Below are positions 1 to 5,217 of a DNA stretch of 9,902 nt, piece after piece. The notes below the pieces were generated by a model that did no database searches, was not told the DNA's origin, and saw only the letters and a list, made by a program, of their open reading frames with translations. The DNA is taken from positions 1 through 9,902 of the forward strand of contig JAEXJH010000103.1 in assembly GCA_023445955.1 (NCBI GenBank), in the 5' to 3' direction. Positions within the stretch are counted from its first letter, which is position 1. The number at the start of each line of letters is the position of its first letter. Source of the DNA: Pseudomonadota bacterium (GTDB taxonomy: Bacteria > Pseudomonadota > Alphaproteobacteria > Caulobacterales > Caulobacteraceae). A program made the position numbers and the translations under genes.

Positions 1-265
1 GCGCGTCGATCATCGACGTCAGGGCATAGCCGGCGACGGCCCCGGCTTCAGTGGCGGCGCGAGCGAAGAGATCACCCAACACCACGCCGCCGCGCGCCGG
101 CAGGACGTGGACCGCCGGCGCCGTCCGGCCGCGGACATAGACGGCGATGCCGTACTCGCGATAGGCCACGCGCCAGGTCCCGTCCGCCTCGAAATCCGCG
201 CGCAGGGCTTCTGCGGCTTGCCCCGGTTTCCCCGGCGGCCAGGTCATGACCAGATAGTCGCCCAT
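1..265 (-). CDS. Lasso peptide macrolactam synthetase C (asparagine-synthase-like), N-terminal part only
   Basis: The reading frame starts at the ATG at 265-263 and stays open for 88 codons to the window edge, so only the N-terminus is present. It begins MGDYLVMTWPPGKPG and continues with a PARGGVVLGDLFARA stretch. This resembles the glutaminase-like N-terminal half of lasso cyclases, which activate the ring Asp/Glu side chain as an acyl-AMP and join it to the core N-terminus. No Cys follows Met1, as expected if ammonia is not released from glutamine. The ATP-binding synthetase domain would lie left of position 1. The start is chosen because its ATG overlaps the TGA of gene B (TGATG), a translational coupling arrangement. 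There is no separate Shine-Dalgarno. The identification rests mainly on position right after B; the visible sequence alone would be ambiguous. Confidence 0.8.
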   Translation of the reverse strand, partial: MGDYLVMTWPPGKPGQAAEALRADFEADGTWRVAYREYGIAVYVRGRTAPAVHVLPARGGVVLGDLFARAATEAGAVAGYALTSMIDA

Positions 266-945
266 CAGACACGCAGGATCGGCGTATAGGCGACGAGGCG
301 CTCGACGTCGTCGTCGAGCGCGACGCCATCGACCTGAAGCCAGCAGTGGGCGAAGAACGGCCAGGTCCTGACCCCGATCACCCAGTCCGCGTCGAACCCT
401 AGCCGTCGCAGGTAGATGAGCATCAGATAGCTGCGCTGCAGGCAGGCCCCGCCGATCGGCATCCAGGGTCGCGCGCGCAAGAAGGCCCCAGCCGCTTCCA
501 GGACGGCTTCGGGCGACCGGTTCGCTGCTTTCGGCCGAGTTGATCGGACGTTGTGAAGCAGGCGATGAAAGCCGTGGCGCCGAAAGGCTATGGCGGTATG
601 GGCGATCGCACCGACGGCGGCCGCCAGCTCTCCGCCGTGCATGTCTCTCCCCGTCCACGGCAGGTCCCGGTCAGGTTTGGCCGGCATGTCCGGCACCCGC
701 CCTGACGGCATCGGCGACGCCAGGCCGGCATAGGCGAGGGTCTCGATCGTTTCGGCCTCGCCGTCGAGCCGGCCATCCGGAGCGAGGCGGACATGATCTT
801 GCGCGCCGACCAGACAGAGATAGCTGTCAGCGCGCACATCGAGGAACACCAGGTCGGCGTCCATCGCCACGGCATGGACGTCCGGGGCGAGCCAGGCAGC
901 GGGACCCTGAAAGACGCGCCGATCACACGAGGACGTTCCGTCCAT
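265..945 (-). CDS. Lasso peptide leader peptidase B (RRE plus transglutaminase-like protease)
   Basis: This 226-aa protein removes the leader from lasso precursors. Residues about 15-80 (with DLVFLDVRADSYLCL) look like the PqqD-like recognition element that binds the leader. Residues about 145-226 look like the B2 cysteine protease: Cys168 in IGGACLQRS, His200 in FFAHCWLQVDG, and an Asp in the DDD at 211-213. The Cys-to-His spacing (32) and His-to-Asp spacing (12, taking Asp212) match what I recall for the McjB triad. The protein ends in TPILRV, typical of the family. The frame is open up to an ATG at 1128, but that extension runs over precursor A3. The ATG at 945, two bases after the A3 stop, is the sensible start. 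It has no clear Shine-Dalgarno and is probably translationally coupled to A3. Its stop overlaps the start of C. Confidence 0.93.
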   Translation of the reverse strand: MDGTSSCDRRVFQGPAAWLAPDVHAVAMDADLVFLDVRADSYLCLVGAQDHVRLAPDGRLDGEAETIETLAYAGLASPMPSGRVPDMPAKPDRDLPWTGRDMHGGELAAAVGAIAHTAIAFRRHGFHRLLHNVRSTRPKAANRSPEAVLEAAGAFLRARPWMPIGGACLQRSYLMLIYLRRLGFDADWVIGVRTWPFFAHCWLQVDGVALDDDVERLVAYTPILRV

Positions 946-947
946 GG

Positions 948-1073
948 TCAGGCCCAGTATTCCATGGTGATGAGGATCTCCAGTTCGGGACCTTGGCCAC
1001 CTGCCCGGGTGGCCCTGGAGGCGCGCCCAAGGCGAAGTAGGCGATGAGATAGGTCTGTGGTGCGGATCGCCAT
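948..1073 (-). CDS. Lasso peptide precursor A3 (41 aa)
   Basis: A 41-codon ORF immediately upstream of B. The leader (23 aa) ends LLRLGRASRATR and the predicted core is AGGQGPELEILITMEYWA (18 aa). Thr sits at the penultimate leader position, the usual lasso recognition mark. Ala1 would be the ring N-terminus and Glu9 the likely acceptor, giving a nine-residue ring; Glu7 is an alternative. Met14, Glu15, Tyr16 and Trp17 offer bulky residues for locking the tail. A GGAG lies 7 nt before the ATG. The leader motif LGRAxxxTRA is shared with A1 and A2. By hand arithmetic the lasso form (core minus one water) has monoisotopic mass near 1958.94. Unlike A1 and A2 it lacks its own iteron region and trailing hairpin, and it is the copy physically coupled to B and C. 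Confidence 0.9.
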   Translation of the reverse strand: MAIRTTDLSHRLLRLGRASRATRAGGQGPELEILITMEYWA

Positions 1074-1114
1074 CGGCGATCTCCGTGCTCAGGGGTTGGA
1101 CGATGTCGGCGAAC

Positions 1115-1139
1115 GGCCCGGCGGCCACGCCACCGGGCC
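1115..1139 (-). promoter_or_regulatory. GC-rich hairpin after precursor A2
   Basis: On the minus strand an 11-bp stem (one G-U pair) closes a 3-nt loop: arm GGCCCGGTGGC, then GTG, then GCCGCCGGGCC. It begins 8 nt after the A2 stop codon and has no U-tract, so it is not a classical intrinsic terminator. The G-U pair exists only in minus-strand RNA (it is C-A on the other strand), which fits a role in the cluster transcript. A likely role is to protect the 3' end of the precursor message, or partly block read-through so that precursor RNA exceeds enzyme RNA. Confidence 0.7.
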
Positions 1140-1147
1140 ACGACGGC

Positions 1148-1270
1148 TCAGGGCCAGTAGTCCATGGAGACCAGGGACTCGCGTTCGAGCCCCATGCCGA
1201 TGGCGCGGGTCAGGTCCGAAGCGCGGCCCACGCGCTGAAGGCGCAGGGGCTGGAGAGTGGGTCGAGGCAT
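1148..1270 (-). CDS. Lasso peptide precursor A2 (40 aa)
   Basis: A 40-codon ORF whose leader (22 aa) includes PLRLQRVGRASDLTR, followed by the predicted core AIGMGLERESLVSMDYWP (18 aa). Thr is at the penultimate leader position, Ala1 is the ring start, Glu9 the likely ring acceptor (Glu7 also present), and Tyr16-Trp17-Pro18 the tail. An in-frame ATG exists at 1345, but the ATG at 1270 is preferred: a GAGGA lies about 10 nt before it, and the product length matches A1 and A3. By hand arithmetic the lasso form has monoisotopic mass near 2034.95. The gene has its own upstream control region resembling that of A1 and a hairpin 8 nt after its stop. The core resembles, from memory, the Caulobacter caulonodins with Ala or Ser at position 1 and a Glu9 ring. 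Confidence 0.93.
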   Translation of the reverse strand: MPRPTLQPLRLQRVGRASDLTRAIGMGLERESLVSMDYWP

Positions 1271-1297
1271 TTTGAGAGCATCCTCTATCGGTGTCGC

Positions 1298-1367
1298 CGC
1301 CGATCGCGGCCCTTCGAGGCAGCGCCCGCTCCGATTGATATTCAAACGATATTCGGGCGATATTTTC
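1298..1367 (-). promoter_or_regulatory. Promoter/5'-UTR repeat, copy 2, with three 11-bp-spaced elements (upstream of A2)
   Basis: This stretch before A2 matches the one before A1. Both share a block CGCCGATCGCGGCCCT (here at 1298-1313) and an AT-rich block with three elements on the plus strand: GATATTC at 1337, GATATTC at 1348 and GATATTT at 1359. The spacing is exactly 11 bp, about one helical turn, as for an operator bound on one DNA face. The AT-rich block stands out in a very GC-rich sequence and lies about 70-95 bp upstream of the ATG. It probably holds the promoter and regulator binding sites. The cluster GntR protein is the obvious candidate ligand, but this is inference. Confidence 0.75.
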
Positions 1368-1400
1368 CGGGAAGTTGGCGCGTCGCGGCGCGCGCAGGAT

Positions 1401-1431
1401 GCCCTGCCCGGCCGCGAGGCGCGGGCAGGGC
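1401..1431 (-). promoter_or_regulatory. GC-rich hairpin after precursor A1
   Basis: A perfect 10-bp inverted repeat (GCCCTGCCCG at 1401-1410 and CGGGCAGGGC at 1422-1431) with an 11-nt loop. It begins 8 nt after the A1 stop codon, the same distance as the A2 hairpin. No U-tract follows, so it more likely stabilises or attenuates than fully terminates. It separates A1 from the A2 promoter region. Confidence 0.72.
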
Positions 1432-1439
1432 CAGCGGTC

Positions 1440-1565
1440 TTACGGCCACTTGTCCTGGGTGATGAAGTTCTCCAGTTCTTGGCCCTGGCTGACGGCCCGG
1501 GTCAGGCTGAAGGCGCGGCCCAGGCGCACGATGCGCAGGGGCGTGCTGGTCGTCTTGGAGGTCAT
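1440..1565 (-). CDS. Lasso peptide precursor A1 (41 aa)
   Basis: A 41-codon ORF that begins MTSKTTSTPLRIVRLGRA. The leader (23 aa) ends SLTR, and the predicted core is AVSQGQELENFITQDKWP (18 aa). Thr at the penultimate leader position, Ala1 and Glu9 fit a nine-residue macrolactam ring; Glu7 is a second possible acceptor. The tail carries Phe11, Lys16, Trp17 and Pro18. A strong Shine-Dalgarno (AAGGGAG) lies 6 nt before the ATG. The stop is TAA. By hand arithmetic the lasso form has monoisotopic mass near 2071.00. It is the first precursor of the cluster, 69 bp after the GntR gene, with its own iteron-bearing upstream region and a trailing hairpin. Confidence 0.93.
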   Translation of the reverse strand: MTSKTTSTPLRIVRLGRAFSLTRAVSQGQELENFITQDKWP

Positions 1566-1590
1566 GGGAAACTCCCTTGTTCGACTTCAC

Positions 1591-1660
1591 CGCCGATCGC
1601 GGCCCTCAAAGCCAGCGCCCCGCGCGTTCGATATTCAAACTATATCGGGTCGATATTTTC
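1591..1660 (-). promoter_or_regulatory. Promoter/5'-UTR repeat, copy 1, with three 11-bp-spaced elements (upstream of A1)
   Basis: This is the sister of the region before A2. The block CGCCGATCGCGGCCCT is at 1591-1606. The AT-rich part has GATATTC at 1630, a degenerate TATATCG at 1641 and GATATTT at 1652, again 11 bp apart. This copy also contains the inverted repeat ATATCG-ggt-CGATAT (1642-1656), which could bind a dimeric regulator. The block lies 26 bp before the ATG, against 28 bp in copy 2. The AT-rich part overlaps the last codons of the GntR gene, so the A1 promoter would lie partly inside that gene. Confidence 0.75.
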
Positions 1661-2300
1661 GGGGGTCCGACAGGCGGGCCAGGGAGACGGCGCCAATGCT
1701 CCGGCGGCGGTGGTATCGCCGGACCGCGGCGCGCAATCCCGGTCGATCGCCGAACTGCTGAGCTTGCACGAGTTGGGTCGCCTCGGCCCGGACGTCGGCG
1801 AACACGCGGGCCTCCAAAACCTGCAGCGGGGCCAGGCGCTCGTTGACGCGCATGAACGCTCTGGCCAGGGAGACGTCGCCGGCGTCGGCGACGACATCAC
1901 AGAAAAGCTTTTCGACGACACGTTCCGGGCCATGCTCGTCCAGGCCGCCTGCGTAGTCGTAGGCGCCGACGTTCTCATGGCCGGACATTGATGCCTGGCG
2001 GCCGGAACGACGGTGCGGGTCTGGGGAGAGCACGGCCGCCAGGTAGATCCAGCGCAGGTCGTAGAGTTCGGCCAGGGTCGAGGCGTCATAGCTGGGTCGG
2101 GTGTAGTTCGGTCCGATCTTTTCGACCAGTTCCTCGCCGGCCAGTCGCGACAGCGCCTCGCGGATCGGCGTCGGCGACAAGCGAAGCTCGGCGGCGATCA
2201 GGCTGATGGGCAGGGGTGCGCCCGGCGCGTCGACACCGTCGCGCAGGCGTCGGCGCAGGGCCACGAGCGCCTGCCCGAAGGAATCTCGGGGTGGGGACAA
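1635..2300 (-). CDS. GntR-family transcriptional regulator, lasso-cluster associated
   Basis: From a TTG at 2300 the product is 221 aa. Residues about 8-72 form a GntR winged helix-turn-helix: ALVALRRRLRDG, then LIAAELRLSPTPIREALSRLAGEELVE split over two helices and a wing. The mostly helical C-terminal part (LAELYDLRWIYLAAV, later RAFMRVNERLAPLQVLEARVF) resembles a diverged FCD effector domain. The frame is open to an ATG at 2492, but the extra 64 residues look like non-coding translation and precede the conserved domain. The TTG has AGAGGA 11 nt upstream, and that start is uncertain. The last residues (KYRPDIV) are encoded by the repeat that also lies before A2, so the natural C-terminus may have been altered. 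It probably controls the precursor promoters. Confidence 0.75.
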   Translation of the reverse strand: MSPPRDSFGQALVALRRRLRDGVDAPGAPLPISLIAAELRLSPTPIREALSRLAGEELVEKIGPNYTRPSYDASTLAELYDLRWIYLAAVLSPDPHRRSGRQASMSGHENVGAYDYAGGLDEHGPERVVEKLFCDVVADAGDVSLARAFMRVNERLAPLQVLEARVFADVRAEATQLVQAQQFGDRPGLRAAVRRYHRRRSIGAVSLARLSDPRKYRPDIV

Positions 2301-2635
2301 GACGAAGGATATCCTCTGCGGAGTCCACAGGTTCGACCCTGGCTCGCCGATTGGGCGAGCGTGTCGGGCGGCAAGTGCGTTGGTCGGCGCGCTTTCCCAC
2401 GGGACGCGAACGCTTGCGCCAGGAGGCGGGAAGTCCGCGTCAGGTTCTTGGAACACTCGCGCGAAAATCCGGTACGGTCTTCCCAAACTCAACCTTGAGC
2501 GGCAACAACGCTTGCAGTTTGTCGTTCAGCCGACGGATAAAGGTTCAGCGCAACTACAAAACGAGCCCGTTCGCATTGACGCCTCCAGGCTGAACCGCCT
2601 CCATCGCCGTTAGTCTCAGTGTCGAGTTTATCGCC
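2301..2635. other. Intergenic region between divergent GntR and XRE regulator genes
   Basis: This 335-bp stretch lies between divergent regulator genes and should hold both promoters. It contains a 10-bp palindrome AGGATATCCT (2306-2315) that overlaps the likely GntR ribosome binding site, an 8-bp inverted repeat GGTTCAGC/GCTGAACC (2542-2549 and 2589-2596), and GGTACGGTCTTCCC (2471-2484), which recurs nearly unchanged in the opposite orientation at 3462-3475. I see no convincing gene. The in-frame upstream extension of the GntR frame up to 2492 has composition unlike a conserved domain. Confidence 0.5.
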
Positions 2636-3112
2636 TTGGTCGAGCCCTCCCCCGAAGCCGCGGACTATCGCGAAGTCCTCGCCGAAATCCTCAATAAGGT
2701 CCGCGTTCAAAGTCGGCTTTCCCCCCGCGCCGTCGCCGACGCCATGGGGATGCAGCGACGCAGCTACTACAATTTCGAGGCGGGGCTTCGGACCCTTGAT
2801 CTGGTCGAACTCTGGCGCTTCGCCGAGGCCACCAATAGCGACCCGGTGGCCATCTTGATGGCCCTGGCGCGCAAGGATCCCGACATTGCTCTCAGGTGCA
2901 TGGAGAACAAGGCCGCCTCGATCCTGATCGCGTCGTTCTTTAGGTTCAGCGACACCGTCGGCGATCGTCTGACGACCCTGCCGCCGGCTATTCTGATCGA
3001 GGCGTTCAAGCGTCCCTTCGACAGCCTTGAAGAGCACCTGGCCAAGCGCGATCAGAGCGCCGAACGCTGGCTGGCCGAGAACCTGCCGCGCATTTTCCGG
3101 CTCGACGACTAG
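2636..3112 (+). CDS. XRE/Cro-type helix-turn-helix regulator
   Basis: A 158-aa protein read from a TTG. Residues about 11-75 fit an HTH_3 fold: ILNKVRVQSRLSPRAVADAMG, then MQRRSYYNFEAGLRTLDLVEL as the recognition helix region, then ATNSDPVAIL. The C-terminal half (about 95-158) is helical, with FFRFSDTVGDRLTTLPPAIL and FDSLEEHLAKRDQSAERW, and is probably a dimerisation or ligand domain that I cannot name. There is no good Shine-Dalgarno before the TTG, so the start may be a few codons off. It is divergent from the GntR gene, and its stop overlaps the stop of the convergent DUF6499-like gene by two bases. It could be a phage- or element-type repressor or a second lasso-cluster regulator; the sequence does not decide. 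Confidence 0.75.
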   Translation: MVEPSPEAADYREVLAEILNKVRVQSRLSPRAVADAMGMQRRSYYNFEAGLRTLDLVELWRFAEATNSDPVAILMALARKDPDIALRCMENKAASILIASFFRFSDTVGDRLTTLPPAILIEAFKRPFDSLEEHLAKRDQSAERWLAENLPRIFRLDD

Positions 3113-3357
3113 CTCCCATCCGGATCGGTCAGCCAGACGACCTCCTCGAACTGTCCGTCCGGGTCGACAAGGGCCGCAAGGCCCCAGCGCCTCCTCGTGC
3201 TCCGCCCCGCCGATGCTCTCTTCACGTCCGCCTGGTAGCCGGGATTTCGGCGCAGGAACTCCCAGGCCATCCGACGGGCCAGATCGGCGGAAAGGATCGG
3301 TCGGTCGCGGCACGGCGGCGTCGCAATTGGGCTTGGCTCATCTCGGTGCTTGGCCAT
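3109..3357 (-). CDS. DUF6499-like small protein
   Basis: 82 aa. The segment ARRMAWEFLRRNPGYQADV (residues about 27-45) followed by RRWGLAALVDPDG is the signature I associate with DUF6499 ('transcriptional regulator' domain), usually found at the N-terminus of DUF2285 proteins on alphaproteobacterial integrative elements and plasmids. Here it is a stand-alone short protein; a DUF2285 gene on the same strand lies 175 bp upstream. No specific function is known to me. The Shine-Dalgarno before the ATG is weak. The coding end overlaps the stop of the XRE gene on the other strand. Confidence 0.65.
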   Translation of the reverse strand: MAKHRDEPSPIATPPCRDRPILSADLARRMAWEFLRRNPGYQADVKRASAGRSTRRRWGLAALVDPDGQFEEVVWLTDPDGS

Positions 3358-3532
3358 GTCCCATCAACGCACCCTGGCGCGAGCCGCTAAAGCCTGCCGC
3401 CGCACAGGCCCCGATACGCGAGCCCAAGGTGGTCACCGCGCCCTAGGTTGTGTGGGTTTATGGGAAAACCGTACCAAAATCCGGCGCGATCTTCCCACGC
3501 CGCTGCACGGGCTGGTCGCCATCTTGCGCGGA
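3358..3532. other. Intergenic region with a shared GGGAAAACCGTACC motif
   Basis: No gene is seen in this 175-bp gap between the DUF2285 and DUF6499-like genes. It holds GGGAAAACCGTACC (3462-3475), which differs by one base from the reverse complement of 2471-2484. An AAAATCCGG...TCTTCCCA segment follows. The internal AAAACCGTAC also recurs on the minus strand at 6424-6433, near the integrase start. It may be a regulator site of the element; chance is not excluded. Confidence 0.35.
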
Positions 3533-4348
3533 TCAGCCCAGGCCTCCGCTATTGTTCGGCCTCCATGCTGTCGTCCAGCGAGAAAGCCACGTCTCGACCG
3601 GTCGATCCGCGTCGCCGTTAGGAGACGACAGTCCACAGACCGCACGATAGCCGCCCGAGACCATGGCTTCGGCAGCGCGGATCAGCCGCTGGACGCGCAT
3701 GCGCATATAGTCTGAAGCGCCTGCCCAATCCGCAGCCACGCGACCCTCGCCGAACAGCATGACGGCGATTTCCCGCTGGGAGGCGCCGTCCCGCCGCGCA
3801 TCATGAGCCCTGAGCGTGGCGATCCATCGTGTGGCCCGCCCAGGCCCTCGTCCGCCGACCGGTAGTCGACCGGTGTCGCGTAGGTGGATCAGGGCGCGAA
3901 GACTTTCCAGGCTGGCTACGCCGGCTGTTCGAGCCGGGAATGGAAAGGCCAGGGCGACAGGCCCCACCAGGACATCGCCCTGGACGATCGAGAACCGAAG
4001 ACGACGTTCGCCATCGCAAACCAGGACATGCTGGCTGCCTTGCTCGCAGCGCACCACCGCCACGGGCAGCTTCAGGTCCAAGATGTCCAAGGCGCCGGCG
4101 TCTCCGGCCTCGGCAGGACTGGCCGTCAGCGTCGGCACGGCAGGATCGACATCGGCTCGCCAGATGACCGCTGGATGAGGATCCGCGCCGGGCCCGGGGG
4201 CTGCAAAGCACACGCCCTCGGGATCGTCGACGAGCCCTTGCGCTCGGCGACCGAACTCCCACGCCCAGGTCGCCAGGTCAGCATCAAGCAGGGGCCGATA
4301 GCTCTCGGCGCTGCGCCAATCGGGCATGTTCGACGTCAACAGCGACAT
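3533..4348 (-). CDS. DUF6499/DUF2285 two-domain protein
   Basis: 271 aa from the ATG at 4348, which has GAGG about 8 nt upstream; an in-frame start further out at 4423 gives a less family-like N-terminus. Residues about 8-36 (PDWRSAESYRPLLDADLATW, then AWEFGRR) are the DUF6499-type start. IWRADVDPAVPTL (62-74) is the usual linker. Residues about 150-238 (ALIHLRDTG ... QREIAVMLFG ... MRMRVQRLIRAAEAMVSGGYRAV) match DUF2285. Such proteins are common in accessory modules of alphaproteobacterial ICEs and plasmids and are presumed DNA-binding regulators; their exact role is not known to me. The tail after SGGYRAV is about 35 aa longer than I expect. It is divergent from the short DUF2285 gene. Confidence 0.8.
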   Translation of the reverse strand: MSLLTSNMPDWRSAESYRPLLDADLATWAWEFGRRAQGLVDDPEGVCFAAPGPGADPHPAVIWRADVDPAVPTLTASPAEAGDAGALDILDLKLPVAVVRCEQGSQHVLVCDGERRLRFSIVQGDVLVGPVALAFPFPARTAGVASLESLRALIHLRDTGRLPVGGRGPGRATRWIATLRAHDARRDGASQREIAVMLFGEGRVAADWAGASDYMRMRVQRLIRAAEAMVSGGYRAVCGLSSPNGDADRPVETWLSRWTTAWRPNNSGGLG

Positions 4349-4437
4349 CGTCGGGGCCTCAAAGCGCCCTCCCCACGACAGCATTGGCCCTCGTGGCCTT
4401 AGAGTCGAGATGCGCGCCAGCACTGGCCGCGTCGGCC

Positions 4438-4749
4438 GTGACTGCTAGTCTGCCCGCCGAACTCGCCCTGGGAACGATCTTGACCGACCTTGCCCCTCAG
4501 ATCGCCGATCGACCGCCGGACGCGGACGAGATCACCGACTACGACCTGCAGCACCTGGTGGTTTATCTGCGTCTGCTGGACGCCGAGCGCGATGGCGCGC
4601 CGTGGACCGAGGTGGCGTCGCTCGTCCTGGGCCTTGATCCCGCGGCGGCTCCCGAACAGGCCGAACACTGCTGGCGTGCTCACCTCGCGCGGGCTCAGTG
4701 GATGACGCGCACGGGCTACAGAGCGCTCCTGCGCCAGCATGGGAGCTGA
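4438..4749 (+). CDS. Short DUF2285-family protein
   Basis: 103 aa from the GTG at 4438. The core DLQHLVVYLRLLDAERDGAPW, then EVASLVLGLDPAAAPEQAEHCW, then HLARAQWMTRTGYRALLRQ is typical of the short DUF2285 proteins that accompany an AlpA-like regulator on integrative elements. The start is uncertain: the frame is open to a TTG at 4384, but the GTG gives the usual family length. No strong Shine-Dalgarno is seen. It is followed after 106 bp by the AlpA-like gene on the same strand. Presumed DNA-binding or regulatory; not experimentally characterised as far as I know. Confidence 0.75.
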   Translation: MTASLPAELALGTILTDLAPQIADRPPDADEITDYDLQHLVVYLRLLDAERDGAPWTEVASLVLGLDPAAAPEQAEHCWRAHLARAQWMTRTGYRALLRQHGS

Positions 4750-4855
4750 CGGGCCGCTTCTGGCCGCAGCGCGCCGCAGTTAGCAGCAAGACGTACCCCG
4801 CCGATCTTGAACCCGGAGAGCATCGAGAACGACATCGGTCGGCAGGAGGCTTCCC

Positions 4856-5164
4856 ATGACCGATCTCCCCGCTCCTCTCCGCAACGCGCCCCGCCGGACG
4901 ATCCGTCCAAACGAACTGCACCGCATGGTCCCTCTGGCCAAGACGACGATCTACGAGATGGAGCGCCGGGGAGAATTCCCACGTCGCTTCGCGCTGACCC
5001 GGCGCGCCGTTGTCTGGGACCTCGACGAGGTCGAAGCCTGGCTTGAGGCCAAGAAGCGCGCGGGCATGGCTGGCATGGTGGATCGGGCTCCCGCCCCCGA
5101 TGTCCGGCAGAGGCGCCACCGTCCGGTTGGCGCTGGAGCCCACGCGACCGCTGCAGGGCGCTAG
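4856..5164 (+). CDS. AlpA-family helix-turn-helix regulator
   Basis: 102 aa with a good Shine-Dalgarno (AGGAGG, 7 nt before the ATG). Residues about 16-70 are an AlpA/MerR-like winged helix: IRPNELHRMVPLAKTTIYEM, then ERRGEFPRRFALTRRAVVWD, then LDEVEAWLEAKK. AlpA-type proteins control excision or replication functions of phage- and ICE-like elements. The basic segment PDVRQRRHRPV is followed by a low-complexity tail (GAGAHATAAGR) that looks less conserved, which could mark a deletion scar. In complete elements I would expect partition or replication genes after this one; here the convergent integrase follows after 53 bp. Confidence 0.8.
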   Translation: MTDLPAPLRNAPRRTIRPNELHRMVPLAKTTIYEMERRGEFPRRFALTRRAVVWDLDEVEAWLEAKKRAGMAGMVDRAPAPDVRQRRHRPVGAGAHATAAGR

Positions 5165-5217
5165 CACTTGAACCGCGCTTCTCGAAACATCGGAAGGAGC
5201 TCTTCCATCCGCAGCGT

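Noticed and set aside
946..1128. Longer start for the B protein at 1128
   Set aside because: The extension would be read through precursor A3 in another frame; the ATG at 945 gives the usual B architecture and tight coupling to A3.
1342..1590. An 82-codon minus-strand frame overlapping precursor A1
   Set aside because: It is out of frame with A1, has no family features, and its end only mirrors the duplicated upstream repeat.
1298..1660. The two spaced-repeat regions as a short CRISPR array
   Set aside because: Units are 7 bp with 4-bp gaps in two clusters placed before homologous genes; there are no full-length repeats or unique spacers of CRISPR size.
2301..2492. N-terminal extension of the GntR frame to an ATG at 2492
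   Set aside because: The 64 extra residues show no domain and lie outside the conserved GntR fold; a TTG with an upstream AGAGGA at 2300 gives the expected protein length.
2489..3313. A 274-codon minus-strand frame opposite the XRE gene
   Set aside because: Composition is non-coding-like and the plus-strand gene has a clear helix-turn-helix.
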